From assembly GCF_014843005.1 (NCBI RefSeq), contig NZ_JACYXM010000001.1, forward strand, positions 496,001 through 560,000: a stretch of DNA of 64,000 nucleotides. The letters run 5' to 3'. How positions within the stretch are numbered: the stretch's first letter is position 1; the number at the start of each line of letters is the position of its first letter. The notes below the pieces were generated by a model that ran no database searches, was not told where the DNA came from, and was given only the letters and a program-made list of their open reading frames with translations. Shown in pieces: positions 34,632 through 42,882 of this stretch. This DNA comes from Rhodanobacter sp. DHG33. Lineage in GTDB: Bacteria > Pseudomonadota > Gammaproteobacteria > Xanthomonadales > Rhodanobacteraceae. A program made the position numbers and the translations under genes.

Positions 34632-35294
34632 TCAGAACGGCCGCGGGCACACCGACTGCAGCCCGTCGAGGTGCTCGTGCAGGTCCGGTGCGATGCCCTG
34701 CCACATCGGGTCGAGGATGAAATCGATGCCTTCGCGGCGCGCCAGCTTCGCGGCGGGAATGAAATCCGCGTCGCCCGCCACCAGCACGATCTGGTCCACC
34801 TGCTGCTTGTAGGCCAGCGCGGCGATGTCGATGCCGATCTTCATGTCGACCTGGGTCTGGCGCATGTCCGGCTCGTAGTGTTCGTCGCCCACGTTTTCCC
34901 AGCGCAGGCTGCCCTCGCGCAATTGCTGCAGGGCCGCGTACTTGAGCTTCCATTCGCCGCGCTCGGCGAGGCGCCCCAATCGCAAGGCCATCTTGCGCTG
35001 GCGGCGCAGCTGGTCGTGCAGTTCGCGGCGGAACACGGCGGCGCCGCTGCGGCCGAAGTCCACCACGTCGCCGCTCACCGGGCGCACGAAGCTCTTTTCC
35101 ATCGGCGGGCAGTCGTAGAAGAAGATGCGGTACAGCGATTCGCGCGGGCGATCCAGCGCCTTCAGGTGTTCCAGCGCCATGCCGAACAGGGTCTTGGCCA
35201 CGGCGCGCGCGTCGCCGGCGTCGCGATCGCCCCATACCTTGCGGTAGCGGGCGAGGAAATAGGCGCCGTCGACAAGGATGGCGGTACGTTGCAT
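34632..35294 (-). CDS. NYN domain (PIN-like) protein
   Basis: A 220-residue protein of the NYN/LabA-like group, a fold related to PIN nucleases. Acidic residues of the presumed metal site are in AILVDGAYF, the VDMKIGIDIAALA helix and LVAGDADFIPAAKLARREG. These patterns are the best conserved parts. Activity as an RNase is inferred from the fold. It has no signal peptide. It is single, with a 78-bp gap to the methyltransferase gene and an 85-bp gap to the LysR gene. Confidence 0.85.
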   Translation of the reverse strand: MQRTAILVDGAYFLARYRKVWGDRDAGDARAVAKTLFGMALEHLKALDRPRESLYRIFFYDCPPMEKSFVRPVSGDVVDFGRSGAAVFRRELHDQLRRQRKMALRLGRLAERGEWKLKYAALQQLREGSLRWENVGDEHYEPDMRQTQVDMKIGIDIAALAYKQQVDQIVLVAGDADFIPAAKLARREGIDFILDPMWQGIAPDLHEHLDGLQSVCPRPF

Positions 35295-35379
35295 AGGAAA
35301 TCCTCATGGGTGTCGCAACATCGGAAGACGACCGGCCCATAGCGGCCGGTCGCGGCGATTTTAAGCGATGCGCGGCGCT

Positions 35380-36303
35380 TCAATCTTCCGGCGCAACGGC
35401 AACCGGCATTTTCATCGGCAGGCGCCGGCAGTAATCGTCCGCCTCGGCCAGCAGCCATTCGCGGAAGGTCTGCAGGCCGCGGTGTTCCTGCGAGCGCGGC
35501 GGGTACACCAGCCAGTACGCCTCCGGCACCGGCAGGTAGTTATGGCCCAGCACCACCAGCCGGCCGGCGTCGATCAGCGACTTGGAGGTCACCATGCGTC
35601 CCAGTCCCACGCCGAGGCCTTCCAGCGCCGCATGGCGCGCCGCGTCGGTGCTGTCGAAGTTCGCCACGCGGCGCGCGGGCAGCTTGCCGCCGAAGCGCTG
35701 GAACCAGTCGCGCCAGCGATCGGCCGGATTCGGATCGCCCAGCAACGGCCAGTCGCTGAGATCGTCGTGGCTGGCGTCGCCCATCCGCGCCACCAGTTCG
35801 GGCGCCGCCACCGGAACCAGCCACTCGCCGAACAGCCGCTCGCAATGCAGGCCCTCCCACTGGCCGCGGCCGTAGCGCAGTGCGCAGTCCACCGGCTCGC
35901 GTTCGAATGCGACCAGGGTCGAGCTGGACTGCAGGTTGAGCTCCAGCTCCGGGTGCGACGCCACCAGGACGGGCAGCCGCGGCATCAGCCAGCTGGACAT
36001 GATGCCGGGGCTGGCGCTGAGGGTAAGCGCATCGTGGCGATAGTCGCGATAGCGCATCAACGCGTGTTCGATGCCGTCGAAATGCTCGCCCACCGCCTCG
36101 AACAGGCGGCAGCCTTCCACCGTGAGGGTGACGCCGCGCGGGCCGCGCTCGAACAGGCGCCGCCCCAGCCGCTCTTCCAGCTGGCGCATCTGGTGGCTGA
36201 GCGCGCTCACCGTGAGATGGGCCTGCTCCGCGGCACGCGACAGCTTGCCGTGGCGGGCGACCAGCACGAACTGCTGCAACAGGTCCAACGAGAGCCGTGC
36301 CAT
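35380..36303 (-). CDS. LysR family transcriptional regulator (GcvA-like)
   Basis: A 307-residue activator/repressor. The helix-turn-helix is in residues 5-65 (LDLLQQFVLVARHGKLSRAAEQAHLTVSALSHQMRQLEERL in part), followed by a periplasmic-binding-type effector domain from about residue 92. The GLHCERLFGEWLVPVAAPEL and GLGVGLGRM segments are typical of the GcvA/AmpR branch. ATG 36303 touches a LysR-type palindrome at 36304-36320, so autoregulation is likely. A small gene of unknown role is divergent from it. Confidence 0.87.
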   Translation of the reverse strand: MARLSLDLLQQFVLVARHGKLSRAAEQAHLTVSALSHQMRQLEERLGRRLFERGPRGVTLTVEGCRLFEAVGEHFDGIEHALMRYRDYRHDALTLSASPGIMSSWLMPRLPVLVASHPELELNLQSSSTLVAFEREPVDCALRYGRGQWEGLHCERLFGEWLVPVAAPELVARMGDASHDDLSDWPLLGDPNPADRWRDWFQRFGGKLPARRVANFDSTDAARHAALEGLGVGLGRMVTSKSLIDAGRLVVLGHNYLPVPEAYWLVYPPRSQEHRGLQTFREWLLAEADDYCRRLPMKMPVAVAPED

Positions 36304-36320
36304 CTTGAATGATCCTCAAG
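36304..36320. promoter_or_regulatory. LysR-type T-N11-A box
   Basis: CTTGA and TCAAG form a perfect 5-bp inverted repeat around seven bases, with a T-N11-A core, right before the LysR start codon and 87 bp before the divergent small gene. This is the classical place for autoregulation by a LysR protein. Confidence 0.6.
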
Positions 36321-36406
36321 TCAGGCTTGCGAAGATATCGCTTTTTCGGCGCCGTGCCACGCCTTACCTTGCATCCATCCCCTCCACCACTTGCAAGGAA
36401 TTCACC

Positions 36407-36616
36407 ATGCGCTCGCCTTTCGTCGGCCTGCTGCTGCAGCACGGCCATGTGCATTCCCCCGAACTCGTCCGCCAGCTGACGCGCGAAGACCAGCGGCCGC
36501 TGCCCCTGCGCGATGCGGTCAAGCAACTGACCACGGCGGAGACCGCGGCCCGGCGCAATTCGTGGCGCGGCGTTGCCGGCTCCGCACGGCATCTGTTCTT
36601 CATCAATTCGCCCTGA
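36407..36616 (+). CDS. Small protein of unknown function, divergent from LysR
   Basis: A 69-residue basic protein with no signal peptide and no cysteine (MRSPFVGLLLQHGHVHSPEL at its start). AAGGA lies seven bases before ATG 36407, and a hairpin follows the stop. It is divergent from the LysR gene, the layout of a typical target gene. I recognise no family; the even spread of Leu, Arg and Thr suggests a small helical protein. Confidence 0.6.
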   Translation: MRSPFVGLLLQHGHVHSPELVRQLTREDQRPLPLRDAVKQLTTAETAARRNSWRGVAGSARHLFFINSP

Positions 36617-36922
36617 AGCGTTGGTTCGGGCGCACCCATGCGGATATCGACGAGGCCGCCCTCATTCGTGGGGGCGGCCTTCGCATCGACTTGCATGAAA
36701 GTACGCGGGCCTCGCCGTCGACGCGATGCACGTGTCGCCCAATGGCGAGCGAAGCGTTCGCCCGCGACGGGATCAAGCTGACGACCAAACACGCGCCGTC
36801 ACCTGCGTTGGAAGCGGACGGCGAACAGCGCGCGACATGGAACGATGCGTGGATCCCGCACCTCATGGATACGGACCCAGGCATCGACGTTCCCAGCACA
36901 TGCCAAGTGATATAGGTGACCC
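36617..36922. other. 306-bp stretch without a convincing gene
   Basis: Short open frames exist on both strands (for example 36603-36899 on the minus strand) but none has a ribosome site or recognisable sequence. The left end holds the hairpin described separately. The rest could be a decayed gene. Confidence 0.4.
36653..36683 (+). terminator. Possible terminator after the small gene
   Basis: AGGCCGCCC and GGGCGGCCT form a 9-bp stem with a 10-base loop, followed only by TTCG. It lies 37 bp after the stop at 36616. The T-run is short. Confidence 0.45.
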
Positions 36923-37237
36923 ATGATCTACCGCCAATGGCATGGAATCACGCCGCGCTCCAAGGCCGACGCCTATGCGGACTTCCTTGAGCGGCGTGCG
37001 ATTCCGGACTACCGTTCCGTCCCCGGCAACCGGTTTGTCGCAGTGCTTCGGCGGGATGAAGCCGAGGTCACCCACTTCATGACGGTCACGCACTGGGATT
37101 CGGAGGAAAGCATTCGCGCTTTCGCCGGAGACGATCTGCTCAAGGCCAAGTACTACCCCGAGGACCAGGACTATCTGCTGGAGTTCGAACCGCTGGTCCA
37201 GCACTTCGTCATGACCGCCTTCGAGGGTTCCAGCTGA
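36923..37237 (+). CDS. Antibiotic biosynthesis monooxygenase (ABM)-type small protein
   Basis: A 104-residue protein with a dimeric alpha-beta barrel-like pattern: YRQWHGITPRSKADAYADFL, then RFVAVLRRDEAEVTHFMTVTHWDSEESIRAF and an ending YLLEFEPLVQHF. Such proteins act as monooxygenases or as binding domains; the heme or quinone target cannot be told. The ATG 36923 has no strong ribosome site (AGGTGACCC). The gene is 46 bp before the aldo/keto reductase and may be co-transcribed with it. Confidence 0.75.
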   Translation: MIYRQWHGITPRSKADAYADFLERRAIPDYRSVPGNRFVAVLRRDEAEVTHFMTVTHWDSEESIRAFAGDDLLKAKYYPEDQDYLLEFEPLVQHFVMTAFEGSS

Positions 37238-37283
37238 ACCGGTGCCCGCGGCTCCATCCGGCGGCGCGCACCAGGAGATACCC

Positions 37284-38228
37284 ATGCAAACCCGCCCGCT
37301 CGGCCGCTCGCCGCTTTCCATCGCCCCGCTGGTGTTCGGCGGCAACGTATTCGGCTGGAGCGCCGACGAGGCGCGCTCGTTCGAACTGCTCGACGCCTTC
37401 GTCGACGGCGGCGGCAACCTGGTCGACACCGCCGACGTCTACTCGGCCTGGGTGCCGGGCAACCATGGCGGCGAGTCGGAAACCATCATCGGCAAGTGGC
37501 TGACGCGGAGCGGCAAGCGCGACCGCGTGCTGATCGCCACCAAGGTAGCGAAATGGGCCGAGCACCCCGGCCTGTCGCCGATCAATATCCGCGCGGCGGT
37601 GGAAGGTTCGCTGCAGCGCCTGCAGACCGACCGCATCGACCTTTACTTCGCGCACGAAGACGACGCCAGCGTGCCGATGCACGAAACGCTGGGCGAGTTC
37701 GCGCGGCTGGTCGAAGAGGGCAAGGTGCGCACCATCGGCGCCTCCAACTTCCGCGCCGACCGCGTCGCCGACGCACTGGCATTGTCGAAGCAGCACGGCC
37801 TGCCCCGCTACGAATGCGTGCAGCCGGAATACAACCTGGTAGCCCGCGCAGGCTACGAGGCGGAACTCGAACCGCTGGTGCGCGAGGAGGGTCTGGGCGT
37901 GGTGTGCTACTACGCGCTGGCCAGCGGCTTCCTCTCCGGCAAGTACCGCAGCGCAGGCGATCTCGCCAAGAGCATCGCGCGCGGCGGTGCGGCGAAGCGC
38001 TATCTCAACCCGCAGGGCCTACGTGTGCTGGACGCGCTGGATGCCGTGGCCGCGGCGCACCGGGCCACGCCCGCGCAGGTGGCGCTGGCCTGGCTGATCG
38101 CCCGCCCCAGCGTGACCGCACCGATCGTGAGCGCCACCAGCGTGGAGCAGCTGCGCGAACTGCTGGGCGCGCTGCCGCTGGAACTGAGCTCCACCGATAT
38201 CGCGCAACTGGACCAGGCCAGCGGCTAG
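37284..38228 (+). CDS. Aldo/keto reductase
   Basis: A 314-residue NADPH-dependent oxidoreductase of the AKR superfamily. The catalytic tetrad is visible: Asp and Tyr in NLVDTADVYSAW, Lys in LIATKVAKW, and His in YFAHEDD. The NADP-binding end has YALASGFLSGKYR and APIVSATSVEQLREL. AGGAGA lies five bases before ATG 37284. The stop overlaps the convergent diguanylate cyclase gene in a CTAG. The natural substrate is unknown. Confidence 0.9.
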   Translation: MQTRPLGRSPLSIAPLVFGGNVFGWSADEARSFELLDAFVDGGGNLVDTADVYSAWVPGNHGGESETIIGKWLTRSGKRDRVLIATKVAKWAEHPGLSPINIRAAVEGSLQRLQTDRIDLYFAHEDDASVPMHETLGEFARLVEEGKVRTIGASNFRADRVADALALSKQHGLPRYECVQPEYNLVARAGYEAELEPLVREEGLGVVCYYALASGFLSGKYRSAGDLAKSIARGGAAKRYLNPQGLRVLDALDAVAAAHRATPAQVALAWLIARPSVTAPIVSATSVEQLRELLGALPLELSSTDIAQLDQASG

Positions 38229-39709
38229 TCGCGGGCGGGGCCACTCGCCCATTCGACCCGGTCCCGGCCGCCTTCTTTGGCCAGGTACAGCGCACGGTCG
38301 GCCGCCTCGATCAGCTCCCTGCCCAAGGAGCCGCCTGCGGCGTCGAGCGTGGCGCCACCAATGCTCACCGTCACGCGGCCGGCCGGACTGGCGGTGTGCT
38401 CGATATCCAGATGCCTCACCGCATCGCACAGGCGCTGCGCCAACAGCAACGCACCGGCGCGCGTGGTATCCGGCATCAGCAGCACGAATTCCTCGCCGCC
38501 GTAGCGCGCCAGCACATCCGAACGCCGTTTCTCCAGGCTGCGCAGGACCCGCGCCACGGACTGCAGGCAGCGGTCGCCCGCCGGATGGCCATAGAAATCG
38601 TTGTATTGCTTGAAGCGGTCGATATCGATCATCAGCAACGAAACGCCGCGCCGGGCGCGGAAGGCCGTTGCGCGCGCATAGGCCTCTTCGAAGGCGCGCC
38701 GATTGGCAACGCCGGTGAGCACGTCGATGTGCGCCAGTTCCGCCAGCCGCATCTGGTCGTCGCGCAGCTGCCCTTCGATCTGCGCGTGGCGCACTTCTCC
38801 CAGCACGCTACGCAAGCCCGAACCCAGCAGGACGAGCACGACCCCGGCCGCACCCCAGGCGAAGCGGTGCCGCATCAGGAAGATCGCCACCACCAGCACG
38901 GACAGCGCGAGCAACTGCGGACTCGCCGTGCGTACGAAGCGCGCCAGCGCAGGCGACGGATACGGCGCGTCCTGCCGCGGCGGCGACAGACCGCTCACCG
39001 CCAGCAGCAGGAACGGCACATCCACCATGAGGTCGTAGAGCGAACCGGTCTGCGGCGCCGCGTCCAGCGCCACATGGTGGTTGTAGTAGAACGCCACGAG
39101 CGCGTAACTGAGGGTATAGACCACCAGCACGCCGAAGAACTCGCGCTGCTGCCTGGAATCGCTGGCGAAGAAGCGGATCAGCGCCGTAATGGCCAGATAC
39201 GCGTTTTCCAGGTCGAAAAGATGGGCGATCAGTGGTGGCGAGACATCGTTGCCGACGATGTTCAATGCGTTCAGCGCCTGGATCAGGCCGAAATAGAGCA
39301 GCCCTAAGGCCAGCGCGAGAAACGCGTCGATAGCGCGCTGCGACCAGGTCGACGCATCGGTGCCCACGGTGGCGATCGCATAGGTGATCGGCACGCCATA
39401 CAGCGTGTAGATCAGCATGACTGCGGCCGGAGCCAGGACATAGGTGGCCACCGTCATGTCCTGGATGCAGCTTGCCAACATGCCTAGCGTCCACAGACCC
39501 ATGCTGGCCGCCGCGAGGATCCAGCCGGGGTGCGCAGGTTGCCTTTGGCGGTGGTGATAGAACATCGCCACCGTCGCCATCATCGGCGCCGCCAGCAGGA
39601 AAGCGTACGAAACGCCCATCGCATGCCCCGGAAGCCACACGATCATGGCCCCGTGCAACACGATGAACGCCACCGCAAGCCAACCGATCATGCGCATCCG
39701 CCGATCCAC
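38225..39709 (-). CDS. Membrane diguanylate cyclase (GGDEF)
   Basis: A 494-residue enzyme that makes cyclic di-GMP from two GTP. The first 310 residues hold about nine membrane segments (for example LAVAFIVLHGAMIVWL, FLALALGLLYFGLIQAL and LLALSVLVVAIFL) forming a sensor. The GGDEF domain follows: LTGVANRRAFEEA, LLMIDIDRFKQYNDFYGHPAGD, and the active GGEEF motif near residue 404. An RRSD inhibitory I-site lies five residues before GGEEF, so product feedback is expected. There is no EAL domain. The signal sensed is unknown. Confidence 0.92.
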   Translation of the reverse strand: MDRRMRMIGWLAVAFIVLHGAMIVWLPGHAMGVSYAFLLAAPMMATVAMFYHHRQRQPAHPGWILAAASMGLWTLGMLASCIQDMTVATYVLAPAAVMLIYTLYGVPITYAIATVGTDASTWSQRAIDAFLALALGLLYFGLIQALNALNIVGNDVSPPLIAHLFDLENAYLAITALIRFFASDSRQQREFFGVLVVYTLSYALVAFYYNHHVALDAAPQTGSLYDLMVDVPFLLLAVSGLSPPRQDAPYPSPALARFVRTASPQLLALSVLVVAIFLMRHRFAWGAAGVVLVLLGSGLRSVLGEVRHAQIEGQLRDDQMRLAELAHIDVLTGVANRRAFEEAYARATAFRARRGVSLLMIDIDRFKQYNDFYGHPAGDRCLQSVARVLRSLEKRRSDVLARYGGEEFVLLMPDTTRAGALLLAQRLCDAVRHLDIEHTASPAGRVTVSIGGATLDAAGGSLGRELIEAADRALYLAKEGGRDRVEWASGPARD

Positions 39710-39778
39710 TCCGCAGCACCTCCTAACGTACCGGAGATTAGATACGCCTTGGTGTGAAACCGCGCAAACGTTTTGGAC

Positions 39779-40861
39779 CTATCTCGATGTTGCAGCAGCG
39801 GGCGCGACGGCAGGGGGCGCCGTATCCTGCTGCTCCGGCGATTCCACGGTATAGCCTTGTGCCGCAAGCTTCGCGAGGTAGCCGCTGGGCGACAGCAGCT
39901 CGTCCATCGGCAGCATGGCGAAACTGGTGCCGTTCTTTGCCAGCGCATCGCGCGCAGCCGTGAGCCATGCGGCCTCCAGCTGGGCGGGAAGGTCCGCCAT
40001 GCCGAGCTGGCGGGCGAAGCCGGCGCCGGTGACCGCCGCGACGCAGGTATCGTGGCGATGGCTGTCGGGCAGCTGGCGCAGTTCTTCCAGGTCGCCGGTG
40101 GCCCAGGCGTTCGCCCTGCCCGTCATGGCGGGCAGGTCGTGATCGATGGCGTCCAGCGTGCGGTTGAAACATTCCATGTCGCTGGGCGCCGCCGCCTTGA
40201 AGGCCTTGATCGCATCGCGCGGATGCTGGATCTCCACGCGGTACTGCACCGGCGTTTCCGGCACGCCGGCACTCTTGGCCAGCGCGGACACGGCACCCGT
40301 CACGCCGCCGTCCCGGCTCAGGCCGTTGGCCTTCAGGGCCTTGTTGTACAGCTCCTCCGCCGCGAACAGCGGGCGCCAGTGCTCGATGCCGCTGTCGTTG
40401 CCGATGTATTTCTGCTTGAGCGCCAGCCAACGCGCGTAGGTGGGAGCGTCCATCACCTGGTCCAGCGTCTTGCCGTCCGGGTTCTTGCGCGCGCCATAGG
40501 CGGTGGGCAGCAGGAAGAGCTTGCCGAAGAAGCCGATGTCCGCCTTCAGTTCGATCTTCGGCGGCAGCAGCACCTGCTTCGACTGCGCGATCACCTGCTG
40601 CACTTCCTGCGATTCCCACTCCATATGCCCCGGCAGCGGCGACAGCGTGCCCAGCACCCACAGCACGTGGCCGTCCCGGCTCACCTTCCACAGTCCCGGT
40701 CCCGACACCACGCCGCTGACCACTACCGGCGCCAGCAGCGGCACGTCGCCCGGCACCGGCGGAGTCGCCGCCGTGCTGGCCGATGGCGGTGTCTGCACCG
40801 ACGCGGCAATCGCTGCGGGCGCGACCAGCACGAGACACAACAGCACGATCCAGGGGCGCAT
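39779..40861 (-). CDS. TraB/GumN family protein, paralogue 1 (exported)
   Basis: A 360-residue exported protein. The signal peptide is IVLLCLVLVAPAAIAA. The TraB/GumN family pattern is seen in GPGLWKVSRDGHVLWVLGTL, PLPGHMEWESQEVQQVI and the C-terminal ERNANW-like region with AMLPMDELLSPSGYLAKLAAQGY. Family members are haem-independent predicted metalloproteases of the TIKI type, but activity is not shown here. ATG 40861 is chosen because GAGG precedes it. A second copy of this gene type lies at 42883-43905, with the LysR cassette between. Confidence 0.83.
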   Translation of the reverse strand: MRPWIVLLCLVLVAPAAIAASVQTPPSASTAATPPVPGDVPLLAPVVVSGVVSGPGLWKVSRDGHVLWVLGTLSPLPGHMEWESQEVQQVIAQSKQVLLPPKIELKADIGFFGKLFLLPTAYGARKNPDGKTLDQVMDAPTYARWLALKQKYIGNDSGIEHWRPLFAAEELYNKALKANGLSRDGGVTGAVSALAKSAGVPETPVQYRVEIQHPRDAIKAFKAAAPSDMECFNRTLDAIDHDLPAMTGRANAWATGDLEELRQLPDSHRHDTCVAAVTGAGFARQLGMADLPAQLEAAWLTAARDALAKNGTSFAMLPMDELLSPSGYLAKLAAQGYTVESPEQQDTAPPAVAPAAATSR

Positions 40862-40993
40862 CAAGTTCATCCTCGTCGGCGATATCGGGTATTCGGCATC
40901 CGGACGGTGTCCGCCCGGCGTCAGCGCTGTGACCGCAGCGAACGCGGGATGTTCGCCGAAACGGGACAACGGCGGTTGAACAGGGCTGTCCGG

Positions 40994-41920
40994 TCAGCCC
41001 GGCGCCGCACCGGTACGGACGCGCAACGCATCCGCCACCACCACGAACGCCGGCGACGGCTGCCGCCGGCTCGGATAGTAGAGGTGATAGCCCGGAAAGG
41101 ATGGGCACCAGTCGCCAAGCACGCGCACCAGTTCGCCCGATGCCAGTTGCGCCAGCACTTCGTCCTCCGGCAGGAAGGCGATGCCCGCGCCGTCCAGGGC
41201 CGCGGCGACGATGGGCGGCACGGTGTTGAAGACGTACTGCCCTTCCACGCGCACGTTGACCTTGCGACCGCGCCGCTCGAACTCCCAGGCATACAGCCCG
41301 CCATAGGTGGGCAGGCGCAAGTTGATGCAGCGATGTTCGGTGAGTTCCTGCGGTGTCTTCGGGCGGCGCCGTTTGGCGAAGTACGCGGGCGAGGCGACCG
41401 CGGCCATGCGCAGATCCGGTCCGATGGGCATGGCGATCATGTCCCTGGCGACCTGCTCGCCCAGGCGCACGCCCGCGTCGAAACGCTCGGCGACGATGTC
41501 CTTGAGCCCGTAGCTGACGTCGAACTCCACCTGGATGTCCGGATAGTCGCGCAGCAGCGGCCCCAGTCGAGGCCACAGGATGGAAGCGAGCGCATGCTCG
41601 CCCGTGGTGATCCTGACCAGGCCGGCGGGCTTGCTGCGCAGCGCCGTCAGCGCAACCAGCTCGTGCTCGATCTCGTCGAAGCGGCGCCCTATCGAATCCA
41701 GCACGCGCTGGCCTGCCTCGGTGGGCGCCACGCTGCGCGTGGTGCGCGTGAGCAGGCGGATGCCGAGCCGCGCCTCCAAGCCGCGGATGGTGTGGCTGAG
41801 CGCCGACTGGGACACGCCCAGGCGCGCCGCGGCGCGGGTGAAGCTGCGCTCGCGCGCCACGGCCACGAAGGCGAGCAGATCGTTGAAGTTCTGGCGGGCC
41901 ATCGGCGACCTCGCGGGCAT
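40994..41920 (-). CDS. LysR family transcriptional regulator
   Basis: A 308-residue regulator: helix-turn-helix in residues 5-65 (FNDLLAFVAVARERSFTRAAARLG, QSALSHTIRGLEARLGIRLL) and a substrate-binding-type domain after residue 90. The segment YFAKRRRPKTPQEL and the HRCINLRLP motif are typical of the branch that controls oxidoreductase or decarboxylase genes. It is divergent from the cupin and carboxymuconolactone-decarboxylase genes, which are its likely targets. Confidence 0.88.
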   Translation of the reverse strand: MPARSPMARQNFNDLLAFVAVARERSFTRAAARLGVSQSALSHTIRGLEARLGIRLLTRTTRSVAPTEAGQRVLDSIGRRFDEIEHELVALTALRSKPAGLVRITTGEHALASILWPRLGPLLRDYPDIQVEFDVSYGLKDIVAERFDAGVRLGEQVARDMIAMPIGPDLRMAAVASPAYFAKRRRPKTPQELTEHRCINLRLPTYGGLYAWEFERRGRKVNVRVEGQYVFNTVPPIVAAALDGAGIAFLPEDEVLAQLASGELVRVLGDWCPSFPGYHLYYPSRRQPSPAFVVVADALRVRTGAAPG

Positions 41921-41922
41921 TC

Positions 41923-41937
41923 ATGAACACAGCTCAT
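41923..41937. promoter_or_regulatory. LysR-type T-N11-A box in the divergent promoter
   Basis: ATGA and TCAT form an inverted repeat around ACACAGC with the T-N11-A core, two bases before the LysR start and about 80 bp before the cupin start. The match is short but the place is right for the regulator. Confidence 0.5.
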
Positions 41938-42017
41938 AGGTTAATCCCGAATGCCACGGCTAATCACGGCAACGGCCGCACTCCACACTGTCGGCCTGGC
42001 AACGGAGCACCTATCCC

Positions 42018-42431
42018 ATGAAGATCATCCGCAACGGTTCGCAGCCCTCGGCAAAAGGGCCTGCCGAGTACTTCACCGGCAACGTCCGGATCGACCCGCT
42101 GGCCACCGCGCAAGAACCGGCGCGCGTCAGCTGCGCCAGCGTCACCTTCGAGCCGGGCGCCCGCTCCGCTTGGCATACCCATCCGCTGGGACAGATCCTG
42201 GTCGTCACCGCCGGCTGCGGCTGGACGCAATGCGAGGGCGGCCCGATCGAGGAGATCCGTGCCGGCGACGCCATCTGGTGCCCACCCGGCCACCGCCACT
42301 GGCATGGCGCCAGCCCGACCACGTCCATGACGCATATCGCGGTGCAGGAGATGCTCGGCGGCAAGGCGGTCGAGTGGATGGAGCACGTGACCGACGCGCA
42401 GTACCTGGCCGGCCCGCGCACGGCATCGTGA
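42018..42431 (+). CDS. Cupin domain protein
   Basis: A 137-residue single-domain cupin. The first metal-binding motif is [21 protein letters not shown] and the second is [10 protein letters not shown]. These bind Fe, Mn or Zn in family members. It is often found with carboxymuconolactone-decarboxylase-like proteins and a LysR regulator, as here. The reaction is unknown. ATG 42018 begins just after the divergent promoter region. Confidence 0.88.
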   Translation: MKIIRNGSQPSAKGPAEYFTGNVRIDPLATAQEPARVSCASVTFEPGARSAWHTHPLGQILVVTAGCGWTQCEGGPIEEIRAGDAIWCPPGHRHWHGASPTTSMTHIAVQEMLGGKAVEWMEHVTDAQYLAGPRTAS

Positions 42432-42450
42432 AGCAGCGAGGAGAGCAACC

Positions 42451-42783
42451 ATGATCGATATCGCCCATCAGACCCAAGGCCCTTTTGCCGACATCGCGCC
42501 TGCGCTCGACCAGCTCACTCGCCAGGTCCTGTTCGGCGAAGTCTGGGAGCGGCCGGCGCTTTCCAGGCGCGACCGCAGCCTGGTCACCGTGGCTGCGCTC
42601 GTCGCGCAATACCGCAGCAACGAGCTGCCGTTCCATCTGAAATACGCGCTGCAGAACGGGGTGACCAAGGACGAACTGGTCGAGGTCATCACGCATCTGG
42701 CTTTTTATGCCGGGTGGCCGGCAGCCAGCACGGCGGTGGGAATCGCCCGTACGGTGTTCGCGGAAAATCCGGCGTTCCGCTGA
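42451..42783 (+). CDS. Carboxymuconolactone decarboxylase family protein
   Basis: A 110-residue alpha-helical CMD-type protein. The family pattern is seen in SLVTVAALVAQYRSNELPFHLK and GVTKDELVEVITHLAFYAGWPAA. No CxxC is present, so it is of the decarboxylase-like rather than the peroxidase (AhpD) type. It is 19 bp after the cupin gene and forms an operon with it. Confidence 0.88.
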   Translation: MIDIAHQTQGPFADIAPALDQLTRQVLFGEVWERPALSRRDRSLVTVAALVAQYRSNELPFHLKYALQNGVTKDELVEVITHLAFYAGWPAASTAVGIARTVFAENPAFR

Positions 42784-42800
42784 TCCTGTGAATGCAGTGC

Positions 42801-42826
42801 ACGCCCCGGCTTCTTTGTCGGGGCGT
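42801..42826 (+). terminator. Possible terminator after the cupin-CMD operon
   Basis: ACGCCCCG and CGGGGCGT form an 8-bp stem with a T-rich 10-base loop, 17 bp after the stop. It has almost no T-run (ACTT). Confidence 0.45.
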
Positions 42827-42882
42827 ACTTCGCGTTGCCGCAAGGAACAAGAACACGGTCTGCTTGAGGTATCGACAGGCTC

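Noticed and set aside
36603-36899. 98-codon minus-strand frame in the gap after the small LysR-divergent gene
   Set aside because: No ribosome site and no recognisable sequence; it also runs through the hairpin at 36653-36680.
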